From the NCBI RefSeq assembly GCF_012317045.1, contig NZ_CP051154.1, positions 3,472,001 through 3,536,000 of the forward strand: a DNA stretch of 64,000 nt, given 5' to 3'. The translations under genes and the position numbers were made by a program. This DNA comes from Leifsonia sp. PS1209. GTDB taxonomy: Bacteria; Actinomycetota; Actinomycetes; Actinomycetales; Microbacteriaceae. Positions 7,865 to 16,462 of the stretch are shown here, in pieces. Under the pieces are notes generated by a model that searched no databases, was not told the origin of the DNA, and saw nothing but the letters and a program-made list of their open reading frames with translations. Within the stretch, counting starts at the first letter, position 1, and every line of letters begins with the position of its first letter.

Positions 7865-9964
7865 TCAGCGCTTGGGCGACTTCTCCGGGGTGGGGGCCGT
7901 GCCGGAGGCGCGCTGGTCCGCGTAGTACGCGCGGGCCTCGGCCTGGCGCTCCGCCTCAGCGCCGGTCGCGATCTTCGCGCGGATGTGCTCCGGCCCGTAA
8001 CCGAACGCATCCACCAGGTCGACGGCGTGCGGGCGGAGACGGGTGAGCAGCCGGTCGATGTACGCCGTGACCGCCTGTGCGCGCTGCGGAGACAGACGAC
8101 CGTGGATGAGGTACCAGGCCAGGTGCTTCTCGATCAGCCCGAAGCCGAACAGGTCGCGCAGCCAGGTCAGGACCTGGCGGGTCCCCGCATCCGGAGCCTG
8201 CTCGAGGGCGTCGGTGAACGCCTCCCATTGCAGGAGCTCCGCGTGGGCGCGGGCCGCCTCGATGAGCTCGTTCTGCTGCGAGTTGAACAGGTCGGCCGCC
8301 GCCTTCTTGCCCAGCTTGGATGCCGGGCGCAGCTTGCCGGCGACGTCGGCGATCATCGTCGCGACCCTGTCGGTGAGCAGTTCGCGCTGGGTGGCGGGCT
8401 CCTGCAGCCAGTTGACGGCGCGGGCGGTCGAGCCGAAGTCCTTGACCGTCTGCGCGACCGACCGCAGGCCGGAGCCGTGGTAGGCCTTGCCCGCCGCCTG
8501 GGTGACGACGTAGCGAGCGAGCGCCCCGGTGTCGGCCTTGGCGAACTTGCGCGAGAAGTCGGTGAGCAGCCGCTTGGCGACGAGCTGCAGCAGCACGTTG
8601 TTGTCGCCCTCGAAGGTCACGTAGATGTCGAGGTCCTGGCGCAGGGAGGTGAGCCGGTTCTCGGTGAGGAAGCCGGAGCCTCCGCAGGCTTCACGCGCCT
8701 CCTGCAGCGTGTCGAGCGCGTGCCAGGTGGACAGCGGCTTGAGGGCCGCCGCGATGGTCTCGAGGTCCTGGCGGTCGGTGTCGCTGTCTGCGCGCCCGCT
8801 GAACACGTCGTCGAACTTGTGCAGGAACACCTCGTGCGCGAACCCGGCCGCGTATGTGGTCGCGAGCAGCGGCAGCAGGCGGCGCTGGTGACGCTGGTAG
8901 TCGAGGATGACCTCTTCGTCCGTCTCGCTTCCCGCGGTGAACTGGCGACGCTCGTTGCCGTACGTGATCGCGATCTTCAGCGCGACCTTCGCGGCGTTGA
9001 CGGCGGAGCCATCGAGCGAGACCCGACCCTGCACGAGCGTCCCGAGCATGGTGAAGAAGCGGCGGCCCGGGCTGCTGATCGGCGACGAGTACGTGCCGTC
9101 CTCCGCCACGTCGCCGTACTTGTTGAGCAGGTCGGTGCGCGGGACGCGGACACCGGTGAAGTGCAGGCGGCCGTTGTCGATGCCATTCAGACCGCCCTTG
9201 AGGCCGTCGTCCTCTCCGCCGACACCGGGCAGGAAGGCGCCGTCCGCATCCCGGATCGGCACGTAGAAGGCGTGGACGCCGTGGTTGACGCCCTTGGTGA
9301 TGAGCTGCGCGAACACGACGGCCGCGATGCCGTCCTTCGCCGCGTTGCCCAGGTAGTCCTTCCACGCCCCGCGGAACGGGGTGTCGATGACGAACTCCTG
9401 GGTCTCCTCGTCGTAGGTGGCCGTGGTCGCGACGCTGGCGACGTCGGAGCCGTGCCCGGTCTCCGTCATCGCGAACGCGCCAGGCACATCCAGCGACATG
9501 ATCCCCGGCAGGTACTTCTCGTGGTGCTGGGCGGTGCCGAGCTGCAGCACGGCGGCGCCGAACAGCCCCCACTGCACGCCGGACTTGATCTGCAAGGACG
9601 GGTCGGCCACCACCAGCTCTTCGAAGCCGGCGATGTTGCCGCCATTGTCGTCCCCGCCCCCGACGCTCTTCGGGAACGCGCGGTGCACCTGGCCGTTCTC
9701 GACAAGCAGTTTCAGCTGCTCGAAGGTGCGGGCGCGCTGGTCGTCGAGGCTGAGCCCCTCGACCTTCTGCATCTCCGGACGGCCGGACAGCTCGCGGGAC
9801 GCCAGCCGGATCTCGGCCCAGTCACCGAGCAGCTGACGCCCGAGCGCCGCGACGTCGACACGCGCGGACGGATCGCCGGGCGGAGTGGTCGCCGATCGGG
9901 GGTCCGCCACCGGGGCGGTCGGCTTCTTCGCGGACGGAGTCGTGCGCTCGGCGGTATCGACCAT
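7865..9964 (-). CDS. Acyl-CoA oxidase/dehydrogenase-family flavoprotein
   Basis: A 699-residue protein, much longer than ordinary acyl-CoA dehydrogenases (about 380-400) and close to the acyl-CoA oxidase length. The flavin/substrate strand AFAMTETGHGSDVA, the central domain with PFRGAWKDYLGN, and the helical domain with ACGGSGFLTENRL and EGDNNVLLQ are present, followed by a long C-terminal helical extension. The role is alpha,beta-dehydrogenation of an acyl-CoA in beta-oxidation. Whether electrons go to oxygen or to an electron-transfer protein cannot be read here. The first 45 residues are Pro/Thr/Ala-rich and probably disordered. It stands alone between convergent mdh and a divergent SRPBCC gene. 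Confidence 0.88.
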   Translation of the reverse strand: MVDTAERTTPSAKKPTAPVADPRSATTPPGDPSARVDVAALGRQLLGDWAEIRLASRELSGRPEMQKVEGLSLDDQRARTFEQLKLLVENGQVHRAFPKSVGGGDDNGGNIAGFEELVVADPSLQIKSGVQWGLFGAAVLQLGTAQHHEKYLPGIMSLDVPGAFAMTETGHGSDVASVATTATYDEETQEFVIDTPFRGAWKDYLGNAAKDGIAAVVFAQLITKGVNHGVHAFYVPIRDADGAFLPGVGGEDDGLKGGLNGIDNGRLHFTGVRVPRTDLLNKYGDVAEDGTYSSPISSPGRRFFTMLGTLVQGRVSLDGSAVNAAKVALKIAITYGNERRQFTAGSETDEEVILDYQRHQRRLLPLLATTYAAGFAHEVFLHKFDDVFSGRADSDTDRQDLETIAAALKPLSTWHALDTLQEAREACGGSGFLTENRLTSLRQDLDIYVTFEGDNNVLLQLVAKRLLTDFSRKFAKADTGALARYVVTQAAGKAYHGSGLRSVAQTVKDFGSTARAVNWLQEPATQRELLTDRVATMIADVAGKLRPASKLGKKAAADLFNSQQNELIEAARAHAELLQWEAFTDALEQAPDAGTRQVLTWLRDLFGFGLIEKHLAWYLIHGRLSPQRAQAVTAYIDRLLTRLRPHAVDLVDAFGYGPEHIRAKIATGAEAERQAEARAYYADQRASGTAPTPEKSPKR

Positions 9965-10152
9965 CAGGGTTCCTCTTCGCTCTCGTGCGGGATATCGTCA
10001 CGCTACGACGAGCATCCCCGTTCGCGAAGTCGTCGGTGCGCGGCCTACAAACCGCAGCCGGATGCGCCGCGACTGGTTTGCGGAATGCTCCAATCGCGGG
10101 GGTGCCGATTGTGCCTCTGTCCACAACAATGCATGGAAAGCGACGGGATGCG

Positions 10153-10209
10153 ATGGGCGAGCACAGCGATGCGACGGGTGCGCAGAGCGACGCGACGGGC
10201 GAGCACAGC
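10153..10209 (+). repeat. 21-base tandem repeat at start of SRPBCC gene
   Basis: Two full units (10168-10188 and 10189-10209) and one partial unit before them encode DATGxxS-type heptapeptides. The repeat lies between the start codon and the folded domain, so copy number could vary without touching the fold. Confidence 0.6.
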
Positions 10210-10659
10210 GCGCGCGTGACGAAGGCGGTCGCGGCGGAGCGGCCGCTGGTCTGGGAGGCGTTCACCTCCGCGGACGCCCTGGCCTCGTGGTTCTGGCCGC
10301 CGCGCTTCGCCACGACGGCCACGATGGATGCGCGCGAGGGCGGTGCGTGGAGCATCCGGTCGGCGCCGACGGCGATGGGTGCATCCGGGACGGTGGTGCG
10401 GGCGGTGGAGCCGGAACGGCTGGAGCTGAGCTGGCGCTGGGACGGGGAGGCGGAGGAGACGCGCGTGGCGGTGACGCTGGCGCAGGATGCGCTGGCGGAG
10501 GTCGACGGCGGCACGGCGGATGGCGCGGCGGGTGCCACGACGATCACCGTCGTGCACGACGGCTTCGCGTCGGAGGAGGCGGCAGCCGACCACGTGGAGG
10601 GGTGGAGCGACTGCCTGGACAGGCTAGCGGCGCGACTCGACTCCCAAAGAACTGTTTGA
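10153..10659 (+). CDS. SRPBCC (AHSA1-like) domain protein
   Basis: A 168-residue protein with the START/AHSA1 fold: RPLVWEAFTSADALASWFWPP is the typical first helix and loop, and the C-terminal helix reads DHVEGWSDCLDRLAARL. These domains bind hydrophobic ligands; many are cotranscribed with ArsR-type regulators, as here. Before the domain lies a short low-complexity tail made from a 21-base repeat (DATGAQS, DATGEHS). I chose ATG 10153 with a GGAAAG about 12 bases upstream; an in-frame ATG at 10129 would add eight residues. Ligand unknown. Confidence 0.75.
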   Translation: MGEHSDATGAQSDATGEHSARVTKAVAAERPLVWEAFTSADALASWFWPPRFATTATMDAREGGAWSIRSAPTAMGASGTVVRAVEPERLELSWRWDGEAEETRVAVTLAQDALAEVDGGTADGAAGATTITVVHDGFASEEAAADHVEGWSDCLDRLAARLDSQRTV

Positions 10660-10690
10660 CAGTTGCTGCGCGAGTGGCCAGACTGGGAGG
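10649..10690 (+). promoter_or_regulatory. Promoter and probable autoregulatory operator of ArsR-type gene
   Basis: An inverted repeat AACTGT-TTG-ACAGTT (10650-10664) overlaps a consensus -35 TTGACA (10656-10661). Seventeen bases further is a -10-like CAGACT (10679-10684), and the GTG start follows 6 bases later, which would make the transcript leaderless. A dimeric regulator bound to the repeat would block the -35. The repeat also covers the stop codon of the preceding gene. Confidence 0.6.
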
Positions 10691-11254
10691 GTGACCGACC
10701 AGAACACCCAGACGCACTTGTCTGCGCCGCGCGAGCCGCGCGAGCTGCGCGAGCTGCGCGACCTGCGCGTCCTCGCGCATCCACTGCGGCTGCGGCTGCT
10801 CTCGCTCCTCGGCGGCGCCGCCCTCAGCGCGGCGGAGGCCGCCCGCGAGCTCGGCGACACCCAGGCAAACGTGAGCTACCACCTCCGGCGGCTGCACGAC
10901 GCCGGGCTCGTCGACGTGGTGGAGGAGGTCGCCATCCGCGGCGGCAAGGCCAAGCGTTACCGCCACGATCCCACCAGCGGCGAGCGCCTCGGGATGGCCG
11001 GAGCCCCCGAACTGTTCCTCGCCATGAGCGCAGAGCTCGCCCGCCGCGCCGTGCTGCAGGCGCCGGGCACGCGCTCCACCTTCACCGACGCGGAGTTCTC
11101 GATCGACGACGCGGCGTACCGCAAGGTGGAGGCGCTGGTGCGGGAGGCGGGCATCGTCCTGGCCGACGCCGCCCAGCCCAGTGGCACCGCCGGAACCCAC
11201 CGGGTGGCGGCGACGCTGGCGCTGTTCGAGCTGGCGCAGGGAGACGCGCAGTGA
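10691..11254 (+). CDS. ArsR-family winged-helix transcriptional regulator
   Basis: A 187-residue DNA-binding protein. The winged helix spans about residues 20-100: LRVLAHPLRLRLLSLL is helix 1, ANVSYHLRRLHDAGLV is the recognition helix, and RGGKAKRYRH forms the wing. The remaining half is a ligand or dimer domain of unknown specificity. No metal-binding Cys motif is seen, so it is probably not a metal sensor. Its last codons overlap the GTG of the MFS gene (GTGA), giving coupled translation, and it likely controls that transporter. The start GTG 10691 has GGGAGG immediately adjacent, too close for a normal ribosome site, which agrees with a leaderless message. Confidence 0.88.
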   Translation: MTDQNTQTHLSAPREPRELRELRDLRVLAHPLRLRLLSLLGGAALSAAEAARELGDTQANVSYHLRRLHDAGLVDVVEEVAIRGGKAKRYRHDPTSGERLGMAGAPELFLAMSAELARRAVLQAPGTRSTFTDAEFSIDDAAYRKVEALVREAGIVLADAAQPSGTAGTHRVAATLALFELAQGDAQ

Positions 11255-12552
11255 GCCGCGAGTCATACGCCGACGTCCTCCGCATCCCGGGCGCCGCCGC
11301 GCTGTTCGGCTCCGCCCTGGTCGGGCGGCTCGCGTTCGCGACCGTCTCGCTGTCGCTGCTGCTCAGCGTGCAGGCGTCGACGGGAACCTTCGCCGCCGCC
11401 GGAGCAGCGACCGGCGCGTTCGGCGTGACCAACGTGATCGCCTCCCCCACCCGCGCGCGGGCCGTCGACCGGTTCGGGCCCACCAGGGCGCTGCTGGTGA
11501 TGGGGGTGCTGTTCTCCGCATCCCTCGTCGCCACCGCGTTCGGCTGCCTGACCGACGCCCCGGCCGCGCTGCTGATCGTCCTCGCGGCAGTCGCCGGTGT
11601 GTTCGCGCCGCCGCTCGGGTCGACCATGCGTGTGATGTGGGCGTCCATCGCCCCGGATGCGCGCATCCTGCCCCGCGCGTACAGCCTGGATGCGGTGGCG
11701 GAGGAGCTGCTGTTCACCACCGGCCCCCTGCTGGTCGGGCTGCTCGTGTTCGTCGCCGGGCCGGTGACGGCGCTTTTCACGACGGCCGGTGTGGCGTTCG
11801 TGGGGACCGCGCTGTTCTGCCTGCACAGGCACGTGCGCGCGAAGGGCGCGGCGACGACGACAGCGCACGCGCACGAACGCCCGCTGCGGCAGCGCGGCTT
11901 CCCGACGGTGCTGGTCGCGCTGACAGGGGTCGGCCTGGTGATCGGCACCGTCGAGACGGCTGTGCCCGCGTTCACCGCCGAACGGTCGATGGCGGCGGCG
12001 TCCGGCATCCTGCTCGCCCTGCTGGCGGCGGGGAGCGCGGTCGGCGGGCTGGTCTACGGCCACCGCGCCTGGAAGCCTGCGCTGGCGATCCGGCTCACCG
12101 TGCTGAGCATCGCGTTCGTCGCGGTCAGCGCCATCGCCGCCCTCGCGCCGGACCAGATCACGCTCGGCGTCATCCTGTTCGGCCTCGGGCTGTTCCTCGC
12201 TCCGACGGTCATCACGGCGTACCTGCTCGCCGACGCGCTCACCGCCGAACACGTGCGCACCGAGGCGACCACCTGGACCAACACCGCCGTGAACTTCGGC
12301 GTCGCGGTGGGGGCGGCGGTGGCGGGCGTGCTCGTCGACCACGCGGGCACGACCACCGCCTTCGCGGTCGGCGCGACGGTCGCGGGCGTGCTGGTGCTCG
12401 CCGCCGGTTCGCGCACGCGCGCGCTCGGCGTGGCCAGCGCGCCGGCCGCAGGCGGCGCGCCCGCAGCGGGTGGCCCCACCTCCCCCGAGGAGGACGGCAC
12501 CACCCCCACAGCCGTCTCCGCCCCCGGCGACCTGCCCGCATCCCGGGACTAA
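11251..12552 (+). CDS. MFS transporter, putative efflux pump
   Basis: A 433-residue inner-membrane protein with twelve predicted hydrophobic helices in two halves separated by a polar, His/Arg-containing loop near residue 200 (HRHVRAKG...HAHERPLRQR). It resembles actinobacterial major facilitator proteins of the drug/solute:proton type, without recognisable substrate residues. The C-terminal 40 residues are a Gly/Pro/Ala-rich cytoplasmic tail. The GTG start overlaps the stop of the ArsR-type regulator by four bases, so the two are translationally coupled and the regulator presumably senses the transported compound. The gene ends just before a dispersed palindromic repeat. Confidence 0.87.
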   Translation: MSRESYADVLRIPGAAALFGSALVGRLAFATVSLSLLLSVQASTGTFAAAGAATGAFGVTNVIASPTRARAVDRFGPTRALLVMGVLFSASLVATAFGCLTDAPAALLIVLAAVAGVFAPPLGSTMRVMWASIAPDARILPRAYSLDAVAEELLFTTGPLLVGLLVFVAGPVTALFTTAGVAFVGTALFCLHRHVRAKGAATTTAHAHERPLRQRGFPTVLVALTGVGLVIGTVETAVPAFTAERSMAAASGILLALLAAGSAVGGLVYGHRAWKPALAIRLTVLSIAFVAVSAIAALAPDQITLGVILFGLGLFLAPTVITAYLLADALTAEHVRTEATTWTNTAVNFGVAVGAAVAGVLVDHAGTTTAFAVGATVAGVLVLAAGSRTRALGVASAPAAGGAPAAGGPTSPEEDGTTPTAVSAPGDLPASRD

Positions 12553-12566
12553 CTCCCCCCAGACAG

Positions 12567-12626
12567 ACGAAATACCAGCAGCTGTCGCGAAACGCGCGGG
12601 ATGCGCGACAGTTACTGGTATCTCGT
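12567..12626. repeat. Dispersed palindromic element, copy A
   Basis: Arms 12567-12589 and 12604-12626 are reverse complements with three mismatches, enclosing a 14-base loop AAACGCGCGGGATG. A second copy with almost the same arms and loop lies at 42361-42418. This copy sits between convergent genes (MFS stop at 12552, hexapeptide gene stop at 12638) and may act as a bidirectional terminator, but the presence of a copy between divergent genes argues for a mobile or otherwise functional repeat family. Confidence 0.8.
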
Positions 12627-12637
12627 GGGGTGGGGCG

Positions 12638-13108
12638 CTACGCCGCTCGGCGGGTGGCGTCCCTCCGGGCGTGCTGTGCGGCGGGGCGCACGGGCGCCGA
12701 CAGGGCGGCGCGGGCTGCGGCGGAGCCGCGGAGCTCGATCACCGTGCCGGCCTCCACCTGCGCGTCGCGGTCGATGCGCGCTCCGTTGCCGACCATGACG
12801 GCCTGGCCCAACTTGGCGTTGCTGCCGATGCGCACACCGCTGCCGATCACGCATCCTGCTCCAACGTGGACGTTCGCGCCCACGAAGGTGCGGTCGCCGA
12901 CCGTCGCACCGGTGTCGATCCAGCTGCCCGCGCCGACGTATGCGTCGAGTCCGACGCGGGCGTCCTTCTCGACGTATGCGGTCGCGTCGATGAACGCCGA
13001 CTCCGCCACACGCGCGGTGGGCGCAACGAGGCCACGCCCGTTGACGTGCCTCTTGTACTTGATTACGGCGCCGGTCTCATCCTCGAGCTCTTCGATCATT
13101 CGTGCCAT
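12638..13108 (-). CDS. Left-handed beta-helix (hexapeptide repeat) protein
   Basis: A 156-residue protein dominated by hexapeptide turns of the I/V-G-x-x-A-x type (VGAGSWIDTGATVGDRTFVGANVHVGAGCVIG is spread over several rungs), as in acyltransferases and gamma-carbonic-anhydrase-like proteins. The three metal-binding histidines of gamma carbonic anhydrases are not evident, and no acceptor domain is attached, so activity is unknown. The first 25 residues (MARMIEELEDETGAVIKYK) form a charged helix. ATG 13108 was chosen because AAGGGAGA lies 6 bases upstream. The C-terminus is Ala/Arg-rich. The promoter region is shared with the divergent YdeI-like gene. Confidence 0.78.
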   Translation of the reverse strand: MARMIEELEDETGAVIKYKRHVNGRGLVAPTARVAESAFIDATAYVEKDARVGLDAYVGAGSWIDTGATVGDRTFVGANVHVGAGCVIGSGVRIGSNAKLGQAVMVGNGARIDRDAQVEAGTVIELRGSAAARAALSAPVRPAAQHARRDATRRAA

Positions 13109-13256
13109 CGCGTCTCCCTTCGAGATCGTCGCTTCAGTCCACATTCTGATAACACGAGACGGCCAGGAAAGATTCCCTGATCGTCCCGCAGAACCGGGAC
13201 AGTACACCGTCGCTTTCGTTACAGCCACCCCGTACTTTTCCGGGCAGTATTCAGGT

Positions 13257-13826
13257 ATGGCCGAACACAGCATCCTGTACCTCCCCGACGCGGCAGCCTG
13301 GCGGGACTGGCTGCAGCAGAACCACGACACGGAAGCGGGAGTCCGGCTCGCCATCGCGAAGAAGAACTCCGGCCACACGAGCCCCACCTACGCGGAGGCG
13401 GTCGACGGCGCCCTCTGCTTCGGCTGGATCGACGGCCGCAGGAACAGCCTCGACGACACCCACTTCCTGCAGACCTTCACGCCGCGCGGCCGCCGCAGCA
13501 TCTGGTCGCAGCGCAACCGCGAACTCGTCGCGGCGCTCATCGAATCCGGCGAGATGACCGAGCACGGGATGCGCGAGATCGAGCGAGCGCAGGCCGACGG
13601 CCGCTGGGATGCGGCCTACCAGCGCCAGTCGGACAAGACGGTGCCCGACGACCTCGCCGCCGCCCTCGCCGCCAACCCGGAGGCCGCGGCGTTCTTCGAG
13701 ACCATCAGCGGCCAGAACCGCTTCGCGATCATCTTCCGCGTGTCCACGGCCAAGCGCGCAGACACCCGCGCCCGCCGCATCGCCACGTTCGTCGACCAGC
13801 TCGCCCGCCACGAGACGCTGTACTGA
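13257..13826 (+). CDS. YdeI/OmpD-associated-type protein
   Basis: A 189-residue soluble protein of the bacteriocin-protection YdeI/OmpD-associated family. The conserved start YLPDAAAWRDWLQQNH, the segment YAEAVDGALCFGWIDGRRNSLD and the C-terminal helical repeat with RIATFVDQLARHE are all typical. E. coli YdeI was linked to resistance to peptides, but the biochemical role of the family is unknown. Length agrees with relatives (about 190). ATG 13257 directly begins the domain; AGG lies just upstream at weak spacing. The gene is monocistronic and divergent from the hexapeptide protein. Confidence 0.85.
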   Translation: MAEHSILYLPDAAAWRDWLQQNHDTEAGVRLAIAKKNSGHTSPTYAEAVDGALCFGWIDGRRNSLDDTHFLQTFTPRGRRSIWSQRNRELVAALIESGEMTEHGMREIERAQADGRWDAAYQRQSDKTVPDDLAAALAANPEAAAFFETISGQNRFAIIFRVSTAKRADTRARRIATFVDQLARHETLY

Positions 13827-14096
13827 CGGCGGGACGGGCTCCCCTCCATCCACGCCACCCGAGCCCGCGGATGTGAAGAACCTCAGACTCGATGGATGCG
13901 CGTCATCCGCCGTTCGCGAGCCGTTCATCCCGTGTTCCCGCAGCGTCACGAAGCTGCGAGTGTTCGCATCCACGTCGGAGCGGCGCGCGAGCTGCACCCG
14001 GGCGCGCCGCATCCATCCGGTGAGCCGCGCCAGCCGCGGTCGCCTCGCGGTCGCCGTCGATGCGCGCTCCCCCGTCGTCGCAGAAGGAGAACACGC

Positions 14097-16448
14097 TTGC
14101 GCACTCACTGGCGAGGAACGATGGCGGCCCTGGTGGCCGCAGCGTTCGCCACAGCTCCCCTGGTCGCGGTCGCGGCCCCCGCATCCGCAGCCCCCGCGCC
14201 ATCGCCGGTGGTCATCAACGAGGTCGAGTCGAGCGGCGGAACGCCGGGCGACTGGGTCGAGCTGATGAACACGGGCACCACCACCGTCGACGTCACCGGC
14301 TGGTCGCTGCTCGACAACGACGACACCCACACGGCCGTTCCGCTTCCGGCAGGGTCGACCATCGCCGCCGGCGGATTCCTCAGCGTCGACGAATCCCTGC
14401 TCGGCTTCGGCCTCGGCGGCGCGGACTCCGCCCGTCTGTACGACGCATCCCACACACTGGTCGACTCGTACAGCTGGACAGCGCACGCGACCACCACCTA
14501 CGGCCGTTGCCCGGACGGTTCCGGCGCGTTCACCACCACCACCTCGCCGACCAAGGCCGCCGCCAACGACTGCAGCGTCCCCGTCGCCATCAACGAGGTC
14601 GAGTCGAACGGCGACGCCACCGACTGGATCGAACTTATCAACAACGGCTCCGCACCAGTCGACCTGTCCGGGTACATCCTGCGCGACAACAAGGACAGCG
14701 ACGCCTTCCCGATCCCCGCCGGCACCGTCGTCGCGGCGGGCGGCTACTACACGGCCGACGTGGATGCGGCATTCGGACTGGGAGGGGCGGACTCCGCGCG
14801 CCTCTTCGCACCGGACGGCACGACCCTGGTCGACTCGTACGAATGGACGGCGCACGCCGCCACCACCTACGGGCGCTGCCCCAACGGCACCGGCGCGTTC
14901 GCCACGACGGCTGCTTCCACGAAGAACGCGCCGAACGCGTGCGAGGGCGATGTGCAGCTCACCCCGTGGCCGGGCGGATCGACGATCGCGACCGCCGACG
15001 ACGCCACCGTGCTCGGCGGCAACATGAGCGGCCTCTACTACCAGGCGTCCGGAACCAGCGCGCCGGGCGTGCTGTGGGCCGTGAAGAACGGGCCGGGCAC
15101 CCTGTACCGCCTGCTCTGGAACGGCACGGTGTGGACACCGGACACGGCCAACGGCTGGGCAGCGGGCAAGGCGCTGCACTACGCCGACGGCACGGGCGAC
15201 CCGGACTCGGAGGGCGTCACCATCACCGGCACGGGTCCGGATGGGGGCATCTTCGTCTCAACCGAGCGCAACAACGCCAACAACGGCGTGAGCCGCCCGG
15301 CCATCCTCCGCTTCGACCCGGCGCAGCCCGGCACGAGCCTCACCGCGACGGCCGACTGGAACCTCACCGCCGACCTTCCGGCGGTCGGCCCGAACCTGGG
15401 CCTCGAGGCGGTCACCTGGATCCCGGATGCGTACCTCACGGCCAACGGGTTCGCCGACCATCACACCGGAGCGGCTTACGACCCTGCGTCGTACCCCGGA
15501 CACGGCGACGGCCTGTTCTTCACCGGCCTCGAAGCGAACGGCTCCATCTACGCGTACGCGCTCGACCAGTCCGGCACAGGATTCACCAGGGTCGCGACCA
15601 TCGTGAGCGGGATGCCCGGCGTGATGGAACTGCAGTTCGACCAGGAGACGCAGAAGCTGTGGGCGGTCTGCGACGACACCTGCGACGGGCAGCACGAGAC
15701 GCTGACGATCGCATCCACGGGTGCGGACGCGGGCCACTTCACGGTCGACACCACGTACGCCCGGCCGACCGGGATGCCCAACTTCAACAACGAGGGCTTC
15801 GCGATCGCCCCGCAGGCGGAGTGCGTCGACGGCCACAAGCCGGTGATCTGGTCAGACGACACGAACGACGACGGCCACGCGCTGCGCGCCGGCACCATCG
15901 CGTGCACGGTGGTGACGGAGCCGGGCGGACCCGGTGAGCCGGGCGGACCCGGTGAGCCGGGCGGTCCCGGTGAGCCGGGCACCACACCCGCGACCGTGAC
16001 GCTGTCGTCCGGGACGGTGGCGGTCGGCGGCGCGCTGAGCCTCACGGCCTCCGGGTTCACGGCGGGCGAGACGGTCGAGGTGTGGCTGCACTCGACGCCG
16101 GTGAAGCTGGCGACGCTCACGGCATCGGGAACCGGCGCGATCTCGGCGACCGTGAGCATCCCCAGCGGGACGCCAGCGGGCGCGCACACGATCGTGGTGA
16201 CAGGCCTGACCTCGGGCGTCACGGGCTCGATGGCCATCACGGTAACGGCAGCCGCCGCCCCGGGAGGCACGGACCCGGGCACCACCCCGCCCGGCACGAC
16301 CCCGGCGGTCACCTCCCCGGCCGACAACACTCCGGCCGGACTCGCCGCGACAGGTTCGTCGGTCACGGTCCCGCTCCTCGCGGCCCTCACCGCCGCGCTG
16401 CTCGGAACCGTCCTGCTCCTGCTCCGGATGCGCCGCCCGGCCCGCTGA
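14097..16448 (+). CDS. Surface protein with two lamin-tail domains and LAxTG sorting signal
   Basis: A 783-residue exported protein. TTG 14097 is the start: GAAGGAGA lies 6 bases upstream and gives a signal peptide ending near PASAAPAPS. Domains: two lamin-tail (LTD) repeats at about residues 37-160 and 163-285, each with INEVES and DWVEL/DWIEL motifs; a large beta-propeller-like region (about 290-605); a GGPGEP repeat (about 608-628); an Ig-like module (about 632-715); then LAATG (749-753), a hydrophobic helix and the basic end RMRRPAR. The last part fits the LAxTG signal of class E sortases, so the protein is probably wall-anchored. No nuclease motif is obvious. The 270 bases upstream hold no gene. 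Confidence 0.85.
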   Translation: MRTHWRGTMAALVAAAFATAPLVAVAAPASAAPAPSPVVINEVESSGGTPGDWVELMNTGTTTVDVTGWSLLDNDDTHTAVPLPAGSTIAAGGFLSVDESLLGFGLGGADSARLYDASHTLVDSYSWTAHATTTYGRCPDGSGAFTTTTSPTKAAANDCSVPVAINEVESNGDATDWIELINNGSAPVDLSGYILRDNKDSDAFPIPAGTVVAAGGYYTADVDAAFGLGGADSARLFAPDGTTLVDSYEWTAHAATTYGRCPNGTGAFATTAASTKNAPNACEGDVQLTPWPGGSTIATADDATVLGGNMSGLYYQASGTSAPGVLWAVKNGPGTLYRLLWNGTVWTPDTANGWAAGKALHYADGTGDPDSEGVTITGTGPDGGIFVSTERNNANNGVSRPAILRFDPAQPGTSLTATADWNLTADLPAVGPNLGLEAVTWIPDAYLTANGFADHHTGAAYDPASYPGHGDGLFFTGLEANGSIYAYALDQSGTGFTRVATIVSGMPGVMELQFDQETQKLWAVCDDTCDGQHETLTIASTGADAGHFTVDTTYARPTGMPNFNNEGFAIAPQAECVDGHKPVIWSDDTNDDGHALRAGTIACTVVTEPGGPGEPGGPGEPGGPGEPGTTPATVTLSSGTVAVGGALSLTASGFTAGETVEVWLHSTPVKLATLTASGTGAISATVSIPSGTPAGAHTIVVTGLTSGVTGSMAITVTAAAAPGGTDPGTTPPGTTPAVTSPADNTPAGLAATGSSVTVPLLAALTAALLGTVLLLLRMRRPAR
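15918..15980 (+). repeat. 18-base tandem repeat encoding GGPGEP
   Basis: Three 18-base units and a half unit, differing by a single base, encode a Gly/Pro/Glu linker between the propeller-like region and the Ig-like domain of the surface protein. Such tracts act as flexible stalks and are prone to copy-number change. Confidence 0.85.
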
Positions 16449-16462
16449 TCGGGCGTTCGGCC

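Noticed and set aside
13827-14096. Possible small gene or riboswitch in the 270 bases before the surface-protein gene
   Set aside because: Frames there are Arg/Pro-rich without ribosome sites, and only a minor GCAGC/GCTGC hairpin was seen; no known riboswitch core was recognised.
15918-15980. Short direct repeats that might suggest a CRISPR array
   Set aside because: The 18-base units abut with no spacers, lie inside a coding frame and encode a GGPGEP linker.
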